Positions 1-8,178 of a DNA stretch of 64,000 nt are shown in pieces. The DNA lies in assembly GCF_019049255.1 (NCBI RefSeq), contig NZ_JAGMUJ010000016.1, forward strand, positions 55,826 through 119,825, given 5' to 3'. The notes under the pieces are model-generated. The model made no database searches. It had not been told where the DNA came from and saw only the letters and a list, made by a program, of their open reading frames with translations. The position numbers were made by a program, and so were the translations under genes. Origin of the DNA: Streptomyces sp. AC558_RSS880. GTDB taxonomy: Bacteria > Actinomycetota > Actinomycetes > Streptomycetales > Streptomycetaceae. Position 1 is the stretch's first letter. The number at the start of each line of letters is the position of its first letter.

Positions 1-502
1 GGCCCCCCGGGGCGGCTCCCTCGCCGTCCCCGTCGTGCCTGTCGTCCGCGGCGGGCCGCTCCGCCCGCCTGAGTTCCGCGATCGCGGCCTCGAAGTCCTC
101 CAGCGAGTCGAACGCCCGGTAGACGGACGCGAACCGCAGATAGGCGACGAGGTCGAGTTCCTGCAGCGGGCCGAGGATGGCCAGCCCCACGTCGTGGGTG
201 GTCAGCTCGGCGCTTCCGGTGGCCCGCACCGCCTCCTCGACGCGCTGCCCGAGCTGGGCGAGGGCGTCCTCGGTGACGGGCCGCCCCTGGCACGCCTTGC
301 GCACCCCGTTGATGACCTTGGTGCGGCTGAAGGGCTCGGTGACTCCGGACCGCTTGACCACCATGAGCGAACACGTCTCCACGGTCGTGAAACGACGGGA
401 GCAGTCCGGACACTGGCGGCGCCTGCGGATCGACGTGCCGTCGTCGGTCGTACGGCTGTCGACGACACGGCTGTCGGGGTGCCTGCAGAAGGGGCAGTGC
501 AT
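1..502 (-). CDS. nrdR: Transcriptional repressor NrdR (3' end outside window)
   Basis: Zinc-finger/ATP-cone repressor of ribonucleotide reductase genes, which acts by binding NrdR boxes. Reading from the ATG at 502, the start is MHCPFC, and Cys3, Cys6, Cys31 and Cys34 (CPFC and CPDC) form the zinc ribbon. An ATP-cone region follows ([15 protein letters not shown] onward). The frame stays open to the window edge, so at least 167 residues are present; the end is a Gly/Ala/Asp-rich tail beyond the usual ~150-residue NrdR core. Family knowledge: in Streptomyces nrdR usually lies directly upstream of nrdJ (B12-dependent class II reductase), which would be just outside the window. It is divergent from lexA, and paired NrdR-box-like sites lie upstream, so autoregulation is likely. 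Confidence 0.93.
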   Translation of the reverse strand, partial: MHCPFCRHPDSRVVDSRTTDDGTSIRRRRQCPDCSRRFTTVETCSLMVVKRSGVTEPFSRTKVINGVRKACQGRPVTEDALAQLGQRVEEAVRATGSAELTTHDVGLAILGPLQELDLVAYLRFASVYRAFDSLEDFEAAIAELRRAERPAADDRHDGDGEGAAPGG

Positions 503-610
503 GAACTCCCAACCCTCCTCACAGCAGACTCGATGGCCTCGCGGGGCCTCTCGGGCCTCACGAAGCAGCACCAGCATAGGCGATCTCGAAAGGCCCGAAG
601 ACCCGGGGGA

Positions 611-657
611 CCACAACTTCTGGGCTGCTGCCGTAATCCAACCACTAGATGTGGTGA
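611..657 (-). promoter_or_regulatory. Paired NrdR-box-like operator
   Basis: Two 16-mers, CCACAACTTCTGGGCT (611-626) and CCACTAGATGTGGTGA (642-657), resemble the NrdR-box consensus ACACWATATATWGTGT at about 8 and 11 positions. They are exactly 15 bp apart, so 31 bp centre to centre. Tandem NrdR boxes with this kind of helical phasing are known upstream of nrd genes. The placement 109-155 bp upstream of the nrdR start fits autoregulation. The 611-626 copy is weak on its own; the spacing is the better argument. Confidence 0.55.
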
Positions 658-947
658 TTGACTCATACATCCACGACTGCACGCGTGTCGCGCACGTCGG
701 GGCGGGCAGGACACGCCGGACGATGGGGGGACGCCGTGCCGGAGGCGGGGAGGGGGTGTGCGACTCCCGAAGAGAGCGGGACCGCTTCACGCGCCACGGA
801 GTACCCGATGGCAGACTGAGGCCCGCAACCGCGAGGTCATCGCCTCAGCGGTGAAGAGTACAACCCTTGGCCCGTTCACCCGGCGGGAAGCACGGCGACC
901 GATACACCTTGACGAGAGATGGCGTACGACGATTCGCGATTTTTCAC

Positions 948-963
948 TCGAACGTGTGTTTGG
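948..963 (+). promoter_or_regulatory. LexA (SOS) box upstream of lexA
   Basis: TCGAACGTGTGTTTGG fits the actinobacterial SOS box TCGAAC-N4-GTTCGA: the left half is perfect and the right half keeps G-T-T and the fifth-position G. It lies 59 bp upstream of the lexA start, as expected for autorepression. Confidence 0.65.
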
Positions 964-1022
964 CGCAACCTTTCGAAAGCAACTACCGTTGTGCTGCAGG
1001 GAGACCATCGAGAGGGGCCGAC

Positions 1023-1802
1023 GTGACCACCACCGCAGACAGTGCCGCCATCACTGCCCAGGACCGCCCCCAGGGCCGGATCGAGCCGGTACACGCGATG
1101 AACGAAGCCACGAATCCCGAGGGGCACAAGCGCTCCCTGCCGGGCCGACCTCCCGGCATCCGGGCGGACAGCTCCGGACTCACCGACCGCCAGCGCCGGG
1201 TGATCGAGGTCATCAGGGACTCGGTGCAGCGTCGCGGCTACCCGCCGTCGATGCGCGAGATCGGCCAGGCGGTCGGTCTCTCCAGCACGTCCTCCGTGGC
1301 CCACCAGCTGATGGCCCTGGAGCGCAAGGGCTTCCTGCGCCGCGACCCGCACCGCCCGCGCGCCTACGAGGTGCGCGGCTCCGACCAGGCCGCCTCCGTG
1401 CAGCCCACGGACACCGCCGGCAAGCCGGCCGCGTCCTACGTGCCCCTGGTCGGCCGTATCGCCGCCGGTGGCCCGATCCTCGCCGAGGAGTCCGTCGAGG
1501 ACGTCTTCCCCCTCCCCCGGCAGCTCGTCGGTGACGGTGAGCTGTTCGTGCTGAAGGTCGTGGGCGACTCCATGATCGAGGCCGCGATCTGTGACGGCGA
1601 CTGGGTGACGGTCCGCCGCCAGCCGGTCGCCGAGAACGGGGACATCGTCGCGGCCATGCTCGACGGCGAGGCGACCGTCAAGCGCTTCAAGCGGGAGGAC
1701 GGCCATGTCTGGCTGCTCCCGCACAACGCGGCCTACGAGCCGATCCCGGGCGACGACGCGACCATTCTGGGCAAGGTGGTGGCCGTTCTGCGGCGCGTCT
1801 GA
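1023..1802 (+). CDS. lexA: LexA repressor / S24 self-cleaving protease
   Basis: SOS master repressor. The GTG at 1023 is chosen because GAGGGG sits 5 nt upstream; the frame is open further upstream but lacks another good site. 259 aa. The N-terminal winged HTH spans about residues 52-118 ([26 protein letters not shown]). The cleavage site Ala148-Gly149 lies in RIAAGGPI. The catalytic dyad is Ser183 (GDSMIEAA) and Lys220 (GEATVKRF). The first 50 residues are a low-complexity extension common in Streptomyces LexA. RecA, encoded in this window, is the expected co-protease. A LexA box precedes the gene. Confidence 0.96.
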   Translation: MTTTADSAAITAQDRPQGRIEPVHAMNEATNPEGHKRSLPGRPPGIRADSSGLTDRQRRVIEVIRDSVQRRGYPPSMREIGQAVGLSSTSSVAHQLMALERKGFLRRDPHRPRAYEVRGSDQAASVQPTDTAGKPAASYVPLVGRIAAGGPILAEESVEDVFPLPRQLVGDGELFVLKVVGDSMIEAAICDGDWVTVRRQPVAENGDIVAAMLDGEATVKRFKREDGHVWLLPHNAAYEPIPGDDATILGKVVAVLRRV

Positions 1803-1911
1803 GCACGGCGCGGGGCCGGCCCGTACGGCCGCCCCGCCCCTGACCGGGCCCCGGGACCCCTGCGCCGGTTCCGGGGTCCTGTGCTGTCCGGACGGACCGA
1901 CTGCGGCCGCC

Positions 1912-1951
1912 GCTTCCGGTGGGTGACGTGTGCTTCCGGTGGGTGGCGTGC
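1912..1951. repeat. 20-nt tandem duplication
   Basis: Two 20-nt units (1912-1931 and 1932-1951), each starting GCTTCCGGTGGGTG, lie side by side with two mismatches. The second unit runs into the adjacent palindrome. It sits between the converging lexA and helicase genes. Confidence 0.8.
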
Positions 1952-1968
1952 CGCGGCACGCCACCCAC
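1939..1968. terminator. Perfect 30-bp palindrome between convergent genes
   Basis: Positions 1939-1968 read identically on both strands (starting GTGGGTGGCGTGCC). It abuts the stop codon of the helicase and lies 137 nt after the lexA stop. Placement suggests a bidirectional terminator, although there is no U-tract and no loop in the perfect dyad. Confidence 0.6.
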
Positions 1969-3957
1969 TCACTGCTCCGTCGTCCCGGCCTCCGCCCGTT
2001 GCGCCGCCGCGTCGATCGCGGCCAGCGACTTCCTGGCCTGGTTGCGGTCCGTGGTGTACCAGAAGTCGGGCAGTGAAGCCTTCAGATAGCTGCCGTACCG
2101 GGCAGTGGCCAGCCGCTGGTCCAGTACGGCCACCACGCCCCGGTCGCCCGAGGCGCGCACCAGACGGCCGGCGCCCTGCGCCATCAGCAGCGCCGCATGG
2201 GTGGCGGCGACCGCCATGAAGCCGTTGCCGCCGGCTTCCTCCACGGCCTTCTGGCGGGCGCTCATCAAGGGATCGTCCGGGCGCGGGAAGGGGATCTTGT
2301 CCATGACCACCAGCTGACAGCTCGGACCCGGTACGTCGACACCCTGCCAGAGCGACAGGGTGCCGAAGAGGCAGGTCTTCGGGTCGGCCGCGAAGTTCTT
2401 GATCAGTTCGCCGAGCGTCTCCTCCCCCTGGAGGAGGATCGGGAACTCCGGGATGCGGGAGCGCAGCTCCTCGGCGGCGAGCTGGGCGGCCCGCATCGAG
2501 GAGAACAGCCCCAGGGTGCGGCCGCCCGCCGCCTGGATCAGCTCGGTGAGCTCGTCCAGCATGTCCCCGCGGTCACCGTCACGGGCCGGACGCGCCAGAT
2601 GCTTCGCGACGTAGAGGATGCCCTGCCTGGGGTAGTCGAACGGCGAGCCGACGTCGACGCCCTTCCACTGGGGAAGGTCATCGCCTTCGGCGCCCTCGGG
2701 ACCGAGCCCCAGGGACGCTCCCACGCCGTTGAAGTCGCCGCCCAGCTTCAGCGTCGCGGAGGTCAGGATCACGGAGCGGTCGGTGAAGAGCTTCTCCCGC
2801 AGCAGGCCCGAGACGGACATGGGGGCGACGCGCAGGGACGCCCCGAAACGGTCGTGCCGCTCGTACCAGACGACGTCCCACTCGGAGCCGTGCGTGATCC
2901 GCTCCGCCACGTCGTGCACGCTCTCCACGGAGGCCAGCGCCTGTTTGCGGACCGCGTCCTCGTCCTGGACGGACTTGTCGCGGGTGTTGCCGAGGGCGGA
3001 GATGACGGTGCGGCAGGCGTCGCGCAGCGCCATGAGCGCGTATCCGAGGTCCTCCGGGATCTCCTCCAGTCGGCCCGGAAGGGCCAGCTCCATCAGCCGT
3101 TCGAATCCTTCGGCGGCGGTCTGGAGCTGGTCGGCGGCCTTCTCGTCGACGAGCTTCGCGGCGCGCCGCACCGCGCGGTTGACCTGCCCGGGGGTGAGCT
3201 CCCCGGTGGCGACTCCGGTGACCCGGGAGACCAGCTCATGGGCCTCGTCGACGATCAGCACCTCGTGCTGCGGAAGCACCGGGGCGCCCTCGATGGCGTC
3301 GATCGCGAGCAGGGCGTGGTTGGTGACGACCACCTCGGCCAGCTTGGCGCGCTCACGGGCCATCTCGGCGAAGCACTCGGCGCCGTAGGCGCACTTGGTG
3401 GCGCCCAGGCACTCCCGTGACGACACCGACACCTGGGACCAGGCCCGGTCGGACACTCCCGGCGTGAGGTCGTCCCGGTCGCCGGTCTCCGTCTCGTCGG
3501 ACCAGTCGCGCAGGCGCAGCAGGTCCTGGCCCAGTCTGCTGGTGGGCGCGGCCGCCTCGAACTGGTCGAAGAGCCCTTCCTCCTCGTCCTGCGGCACGCC
3601 CTCGTGCAGCCGGTGCAGGCACAGATAGTTGGAGCGGCCCTTGAGCATCGCGAACTCCGGGCGGCGGCGCAGCAGCGGATGCAGTGACTCCACCGTGCGC
3701 GGCAGGTCCCGCTCCACCAGCTGGCGCTGCAGGGCCAGGGTGGCCGTCGCCACCACCACCCGCTCCCCCTGCGCGAGCGCGGGCACCAGATAGCCCAGCG
3801 ACTTTCCGGTGCCGGTGCCGGCCTGGACCAGCAGATGGGCTCCGTCGTCGATCGCCTCGGCGACGGCTTCGGCCATGGCCACCTGGCCGGGGCGCTCCGT
3901 GCCGCCGACGGCGGCGACGGCGGCGTGCAGGAGTTCGGGGAGTGAGGGCTTCGTCAT
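1969..3957 (-). CDS. DinG/XPD-family ATP-dependent DNA helicase
   Basis: Superfamily 2 helicase of the DinG/XPD type, 662 aa. Walker A is GTGTGKS (about residues 47-53), motif II is VDEAHEL, and the C-terminal helicase motifs include QGAGRLVR. Cysteines in the N-terminal half (NYLCLHRL, ECLGATKCAYGAEC) are spaced as in the 4Fe-4S domain of XPD/DinG enzymes, which implies 5'-3' polarity. The ATG at 3957 gives a normal N-terminus (MTKPSLPELL). It is convergent with lexA. In related genomes the gene sits beside lexA, so a DNA-damage role is plausible, but I see no LexA box in front of it. Confidence 0.9.
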   Translation of the reverse strand: MTKPSLPELLHAAVAAVGGTERPGQVAMAEAVAEAIDDGAHLLVQAGTGTGKSLGYLVPALAQGERVVVATATLALQRQLVERDLPRTVESLHPLLRRRPEFAMLKGRSNYLCLHRLHEGVPQDEEEGLFDQFEAAAPTSRLGQDLLRLRDWSDETETGDRDDLTPGVSDRAWSQVSVSSRECLGATKCAYGAECFAEMARERAKLAEVVVTNHALLAIDAIEGAPVLPQHEVLIVDEAHELVSRVTGVATGELTPGQVNRAVRRAAKLVDEKAADQLQTAAEGFERLMELALPGRLEEIPEDLGYALMALRDACRTVISALGNTRDKSVQDEDAVRKQALASVESVHDVAERITHGSEWDVVWYERHDRFGASLRVAPMSVSGLLREKLFTDRSVILTSATLKLGGDFNGVGASLGLGPEGAEGDDLPQWKGVDVGSPFDYPRQGILYVAKHLARPARDGDRGDMLDELTELIQAAGGRTLGLFSSMRAAQLAAEELRSRIPEFPILLQGEETLGELIKNFAADPKTCLFGTLSLWQGVDVPGPSCQLVVMDKIPFPRPDDPLMSARQKAVEEAGGNGFMAVAATHAALLMAQGAGRLVRASGDRGVVAVLDQRLATARYGSYLKASLPDFWYTTDRNQARKSLAAIDAAAQRAEAGTTEQ

Positions 3958-4115
3958 AGCGCGACCACCCTACGGCCCGGCACTGACATTCGTGCGATCA
4001 CTGCGGAGGCTGGGGATGTGATCAAGACGAGGGCTCCTCTGTCGGGTGGGGTGAGGACTGAAGAGTTGCTGGGGCGTGGCACGGACAGGCCGTGCCGGGG
4101 CAGGTGGCCGGGAAA

Positions 4116-4145
4116 CCGCCGCGGCGCGAGTGGGAACCGCGGCGG
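4116..4145 (-). terminator. Hairpin after siderophore-type operon
   Basis: Arms CCGCCGCGG (4116-4124) and CCGCGGCGG (4137-4145) form a 9-bp stem with a 12-nt loop, about 40 nt beyond the acetyltransferase stop. There is no U-tract. Confidence 0.4.
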
Positions 4146-4186
4146 CGTGAGCGGTGTACCAGTTGTGAGAGCACAGTGACGGAGCG

Positions 4187-4753
4187 CTACATCAGATGAC
4201 GCAGGGAGCGGTCCCGGACCATGAGGGCGGCCCGCTTGGTGGGCAGATCGACCTCGGCCGAGAAGCGGAAGCCTGCGTTGAGGAAGGCGGTGACGGAGGG
4301 AATGTTGCGCAGGTCGGGTTCCGCGACGACGCGCGGCGAGACGGGCCTCCTGGCGAGGGCGAGGTCGGCGACCGCTCTGAGCAGGACGCTGCCGAGGCCC
4401 CGCCCCCGGTCGCCGGCGGCGCCGATGAGGACGTGGAGTCCGGTGTCGTGGGGCAGGGCCGGGTAGTGGCGGGCCAAGGGGTCGAGGTCCGCGCGGTAGA
4501 CCTCCCAGTAGCTCATCGGCGTACCGTCCAGGACGCCGAGGCACGGAACGCTACGTCCGTCACCGGCGAGCTGGGCCCGCAGGTGGCCGGCCGTCACGGC
4601 CGGCGGTCCGGAGAGTTCCCAGTACACGGCGACGGCCGGGTCGTTCATCCACCGCGACAGGAGAGGCAGATCCCGCTCGATCCGGACGGGGACGAGCCGG
4701 AACAGGCCCGCGGGAGTGCGGGCCGGGCCCCAGTCGCCGATGTGGTCGGACAT
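4187..4753 (-). CDS. GNAT acetyltransferase, IucB/RhbD-like
   Basis: GNAT-fold acyl-CoA N-acyltransferase of 188 aa, resembling the siderophore group (IucB, RhbD, AlcB-like) that acylates a hydroxylamine side chain. The acetyl-CoA P-loop region is DRGRGLGSVLLRAVADL, and the C-terminal part (VVAEPDLRNIPSVTAFLNAGF) is typical of that group. The ATG at 4753 overlaps the synthetase stop as TGATG, indicating translational coupling; the GTG at 4756 is an alternative. Last gene of a three-gene operon with an IucA/IucC synthetase and an aminotransferase homologue. The actual acyl acceptor cannot be read from sequence. Confidence 0.85.
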   Translation of the reverse strand: MSDHIGDWGPARTPAGLFRLVPVRIERDLPLLSRWMNDPAVAVYWELSGPPAVTAGHLRAQLAGDGRSVPCLGVLDGTPMSYWEVYRADLDPLARHYPALPHDTGLHVLIGAAGDRGRGLGSVLLRAVADLALARRPVSPRVVAEPDLRNIPSVTAFLNAGFRFSAEVDLPTKRAALMVRDRSLRHLM

Positions 4754-6600
4754 CACGGGTGCAGGGGGTTGGCGATGGTGACGTAGACGGACTGGGTGTC
4801 GACCGGGCCGACGAGTTCGTCGAGGCCGTGCAGCCGGGTCAGCAGGTTCGCCTTGCAGCGCAGGACGGGTGAGTCCAGCAGGCGGGCGGGCAGCGTGCTG
4901 CGCGTCCGGGCCGGTCCGGTGGAGACGTCGGTGAGGAACCAGCGGAAGGCGGCGAGCAGCAGACGTTCGTCGGCCAGGCGCTGGGAGCCGAAGGCGCCGA
5001 TGAGCCCGAGGACGTTGTTGACGCCCAGGTAGTAGGCGAAGCGTTCGTCGGTGACCTCGTCGGAGACGAAGGTGTCGCTGTGCTCGCCGATGCCGGGCAG
5101 CCGGGCGTCGAGTTCCGCGCGTCGCGACGCGCGGAAGTAGTAGCCCTGGTTGTCCCGGTAGCGTCCGCCCGCGGGCCAGCCGTCGGCGTCCAGCAGCAGC
5201 AGGGTGTTCTGCTGATGCGCCTCAAGGGCGATGCCGGCCTCTCCGTCCAGCCACAGCACGGGTCGCACCACGTGTTCCAGGTACCGCAGGAACCACTCGG
5301 CGGCGACGGCCGCGGACGGTCGCCCCGTGCGACCGGTGAGGCGGGTGACGATCTCGGCCAGCCGGGATCCCGTACGGCCACCGGGGCGGGGCCGAGGCGA
5401 GAGCAGTCCGGCGACGCAGGCGACGTCGTCGTGCGGCTGGAACGGGTTGTGCCGGATCACCACGTCGAGTCCGGGCACGGGGTCGCCGGCCGGTGTGTCC
5501 ACGGCGATCCAGGCCGGGTCCCGGACGATGTCGAAGCCGGGGTGCGCGGCCCGCCACCGCCGGGACAGTCCGGTGCGCAGCAGGCGGTGGACCTCGACCC
5601 CCCGGTGGAGTTCCTTGCGGAGGTTCTCCCGGCGGGAGTTGGTGATGCGCAGGCCCAGGGACAGCTTGAGCATGGCCGGGGCGCCGGTCCGGTGGACGGT
5701 GCGTACGGAGGAGGTGGGGTGCCACGGGGCACCGTGGCCACCGAGGTCGCGGAGCAGGCCGGCGTCCAGCAGCGCGGCGACCTCGGGGCGGTGGCGGACC
5801 TGGCTCAGTTGCCAGGGGTGCACGGGGAGAGCCGCGTAGCCGTCGGGCAGCGGCAGTCCGGGGCCGGCGAGACGTGCGGTGAGGCGGGCCGCGGGGACGG
5901 GGCGTCCGCGCTCGGTCCAGGCGGAGTCGGTGGCGAGCAGGGACGGGGCGACAGCCATCCAGTGCAGCGGGAAGGAGCCGCGCGACTCGGGAGAGTACCG
6001 CTGTGCCTCGGCGTCGGAGAGGCCCTCGCGGCTCTTCGGGTCCGGGTGCAGCGGATGCCCGAGAACGAGTGATTGTTCGGCGGCGAGGAAGAGGTCGGGA
6101 TGGTCGGCCGTGTTCGCCCGCCGGTCGCTGACGAAGGCGGTGACACGCCGTACGGAGTCGGCGACGCGCGCGACCAGGTCGGTGCCGTCACCCGCCGGGG
6201 GACGTACCGGTTCCGGAATGCCGGCGTTCTCCCTGCTGAGGAGGGCGGCGAGCAGGACGGCGTCGACCGGTGGGGCGAGGGCCGGGGCATCGGCCAGGCG
6301 GGGAGGGCCGAAGCGGTGCCAACCGGTCGGGGACCAGTGGAGCACGGGGACGAGCAAGGCCGTGCCGCTGGCCGGCAGGGGGAGGTGCAGGGTGTCGCCC
6401 TCCGGGGCGGGGAGGCCGGTTTCGCGCGCCCAGCAGCGCAGGAGGTTCTCCAGGGCCGCCGTGTGGGCCGTCCGGCGCGGGTCGGGGTGGTCCAGGAGGC
6501 CGGTGCCGGTGCTCCCGGGCCGCTCGGTGCCGGGCGGCGTTGTCTCCCGGTGGGGAGCCACGGGGTTCGTGCGGTCGGCCGGTGCGGGGGTCGTGTGCAA
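4753..6600 (-). CDS. NRPS-independent siderophore synthetase, IucA/IucC family
   Basis: ATP-dependent synthetase that condenses a carboxylate (citrate or similar) with an amine or hydroxylamine. 615 aa, normal for the family. Visible hallmarks: EQSLVLGHPLHPDPKSREG, LPVHPWQ, SSVRTV, MLKLSLGLRITNSRREN, EAHQQNTLL and YRDNQGYYF, in the expected order. The start is TTG at 6600, supported by CGAGGA about 6 nt upstream (minus strand). It lies 48 nt after the aminotransferase homologue and overlaps the GNAT gene. From memory, S. coelicolor carries a cryptic siderophore-synthetase cluster at this locus. No hydroxylase, decarboxylase or transporter gene is adjacent. Confidence 0.93.
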   Translation of the reverse strand: MHTTPAPADRTNPVAPHRETTPPGTERPGSTGTGLLDHPDPRRTAHTAALENLLRCWARETGLPAPEGDTLHLPLPASGTALLVPVLHWSPTGWHRFGPPRLADAPALAPPVDAVLLAALLSRENAGIPEPVRPPAGDGTDLVARVADSVRRVTAFVSDRRANTADHPDLFLAAEQSLVLGHPLHPDPKSREGLSDAEAQRYSPESRGSFPLHWMAVAPSLLATDSAWTERGRPVPAARLTARLAGPGLPLPDGYAALPVHPWQLSQVRHRPEVAALLDAGLLRDLGGHGAPWHPTSSVRTVHRTGAPAMLKLSLGLRITNSRRENLRKELHRGVEVHRLLRTGLSRRWRAAHPGFDIVRDPAWIAVDTPAGDPVPGLDVVIRHNPFQPHDDVACVAGLLSPRPRPGGRTGSRLAEIVTRLTGRTGRPSAAVAAEWFLRYLEHVVRPVLWLDGEAGIALEAHQQNTLLLLDADGWPAGGRYRDNQGYYFRASRRAELDARLPGIGEHSDTFVSDEVTDERFAYYLGVNNVLGLIGAFGSQRLADERLLLAAFRWFLTDVSTGPARTRSTLPARLLDSPVLRCKANLLTRLHGLDELVGPVDTQSVYVTIANPLHP

Positions 6601-6648
6601 GGCGGGTCCTCGGAAAGTGGTGCGGTGACGGGAGGGGGATTCGTGTCG

Positions 6649-7815
6649 TCAGCCCGTCCGTGCGTGACGGCGGCCGGAGACGCGAGGCTCCCCGTGCGGG
6701 TGGTCACGGGCCGCCGTGTGGAGGGCGTCGGCGAGTCGGTCCAGTACCGCGGCCGCCTGTTCCTCCGTGACCGTCAAGGGCGGGAGCAGTCGTACGACGC
6801 TCGCGAGGGGGCCGCCGAGGCCGATGATCAGACCGCGTCGCAGGCACTCCCGTCGTACGGCGGCGGCGAGTCCGGGCGCGGCGCGGTCCCGGGGTGTGCC
6901 GTCGGACGGCGCCTCCGGGTCCACCACGTCGACCCCGATCAGCAGCCCCCGCCCCCGTACGTCCCCCACACAGGCGAGTTCACCGGCGAGCGTCCGGAGC
7001 CGGCTCAGCATGCGGGCGCCCAGGGCGGCCGCGTGTCCGGCGAGACCGTTCTCGCGGACGTGGGCGAGGGTCGCCGTGCCCGCCGCCAGGGCGAGTTGGT
7101 TGCCAGTGTGGATGCGGGAGGCGGGCAGGGCGAGGTCGTCGCGGTGGACCACGACGGCCAGGGGCAGGCCGCCCCCGATCGCCGCGGACAGCACCATCGC
7201 GTCCGGCGTGATGCCGCTGCGCTCCACGGCCCAGAAGGTGCCGGTCCGTCCGACCCCCGTGAGCGTCTCGTCGACGATCAGCGGGACGGACCGGTCGGCC
7301 GTGAGCCGCCGCAACCAGGCGTCCGGCGCCGGGAGCACCCCGCCGTCGTCCCGCACGGGCTCGACGATCGCCCCGGCAGGACGGCGCACATCCGACGCGG
7401 TGTCGCCGAGCGCGGACTCCGTCCGGTGGTCGGCGAGTTCGGCACCGGCCCGTCCGGTCGCCGCCCGTACGAGCCGGAGGGCGGTGGCCACCGCGTCGTC
7501 ACGGCCCGGTCCGCAGAAGCGCACGCGGGCGCGTTCGGCGAGCCCGGGGGGCAGGGTGCGCGACAGTTCGGTGACGAAGGCGTCCTTCACCGGGGTCGCC
7601 GGGCCGGGGGCGTGGAGCGGCGCGCCCGAGTCGATGATGCCGCGGATCGCCTCCAGCACGACGGGGTGGTTGTGCCCGAGCGCGAGGGTCCCCGCACCGG
7701 AGAGGCAGTCCAGATAGCGCCGGCCGTCCGCGCCCTCGATGGTCATCCCGCGCGCCCGCACCGGGACGACCGGCAGGACACCGGTCCCTCGCCCCTCGTA
7801 CGTGGATTGCGCCAC
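6649..7815 (-). CDS. Class III aminotransferase homologue lacking the catalytic lysine
   Basis: Resembles diaminobutyrate-2-oxoglutarate aminotransferases (RhbA-like): GRRYLDCLSGAGTLALGHNHP at the start, IVEPVRDDGGVLPAPDAWLR in the middle, RLLPPLTVTEEQA at the end. Active-site features are lost. The PLP lysine motif LSKAIGG reads LSAAIGG, with GCG at 7183-7185 (about residue 211). The phosphate-binding FCGPTGADA reads FCGPGRDDA. The segment normally holding the YHG stacking residue is missing, so the protein is ~388 aa against ~430-460. The pyridine-binding Asp (IVDET) remains. The GTG at 7815 is chosen for AGGGGAGG upstream; the GTG at 7851 is also open. First gene of the siderophore-type operon. 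Probably a pseudoenzyme or decaying gene. Confidence 0.82.
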   Translation of the reverse strand: MAQSTYEGRGTGVLPVVPVRARGMTIEGADGRRYLDCLSGAGTLALGHNHPVVLEAIRGIIDSGAPLHAPGPATPVKDAFVTELSRTLPPGLAERARVRFCGPGRDDAVATALRLVRAATGRAGAELADHRTESALGDTASDVRRPAGAIVEPVRDDGGVLPAPDAWLRRLTADRSVPLIVDETLTGVGRTGTFWAVERSGITPDAMVLSAAIGGGLPLAVVVHRDDLALPASRIHTGNQLALAAGTATLAHVRENGLAGHAAALGARMLSRLRTLAGELACVGDVRGRGLLIGVDVVDPEAPSDGTPRDRAAPGLAAAVRRECLRRGLIIGLGGPLASVVRLLPPLTVTEEQAAAVLDRLADALHTAARDHPHGEPRVSGRRHARTG

Positions 7816-8178
7816 CGTCCTCGGTCCTCCCCTGTGTTCCCGCCGCACCACGGCACGGGGAATCCGGGTGCGGGCAGCGGATCCCCCACCGCTACCAACC
7901 GCGGACCACCCACCGGGTTACGGGTCGCTCCGGGATCCCGGCCCATGGGCCGGCAACTCGGGGGCCACCGGCCTCAAATCGGCGTATCTCCGGAAGATCG
8001 ACCAGGTCAGGCGGCTTGTAGCCGAACCGTTGCCGTTCCGTCTGACGTCCCCCACAGCGAGCGCATAGTGTGTGGTGCCGTTCCCGAAGGCCGTGGGAGC
8101 GTCCCCGAACTCCGTACGGACCAGGGGCGGGACCACGGCCGAAGCACCAAGTCCGTTCGTTCCAGGGGGAGTCAGATC
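7816..8178. other. Divergent promoter region, siderophore operon / protease
   Basis: About 360 bp without a supported gene, between the minus-strand siderophore-type operon and the plus-strand protease. I looked for a DmdR1/IdeR-type iron box (TTAGGTTAGGCTNACCTAA) and see none. A GGGGGAG ribosome-binding site at 8165-8171 serves the protease. Confidence 0.5.

Larger units (their letters stand above)
503..1022. other. nrdR-lexA divergent intergenic region
   Basis: This 520-bp gap holds no convincing gene. It contains two NrdR-box-like sites near nrdR and a LexA-box-like site near lexA, both listed separately. A TTGACG hexamer at 909-914 could be a -35 element for lexA. Open frames crossing the gap look like shadows. 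Confidence 0.7.

Noticed and set aside
7816..8178. Search for an iron box upstream of the siderophore-type operon
   Set aside because: No TTAGG...CCTAA-type palindrome is visible by eye; recorded as a negative.
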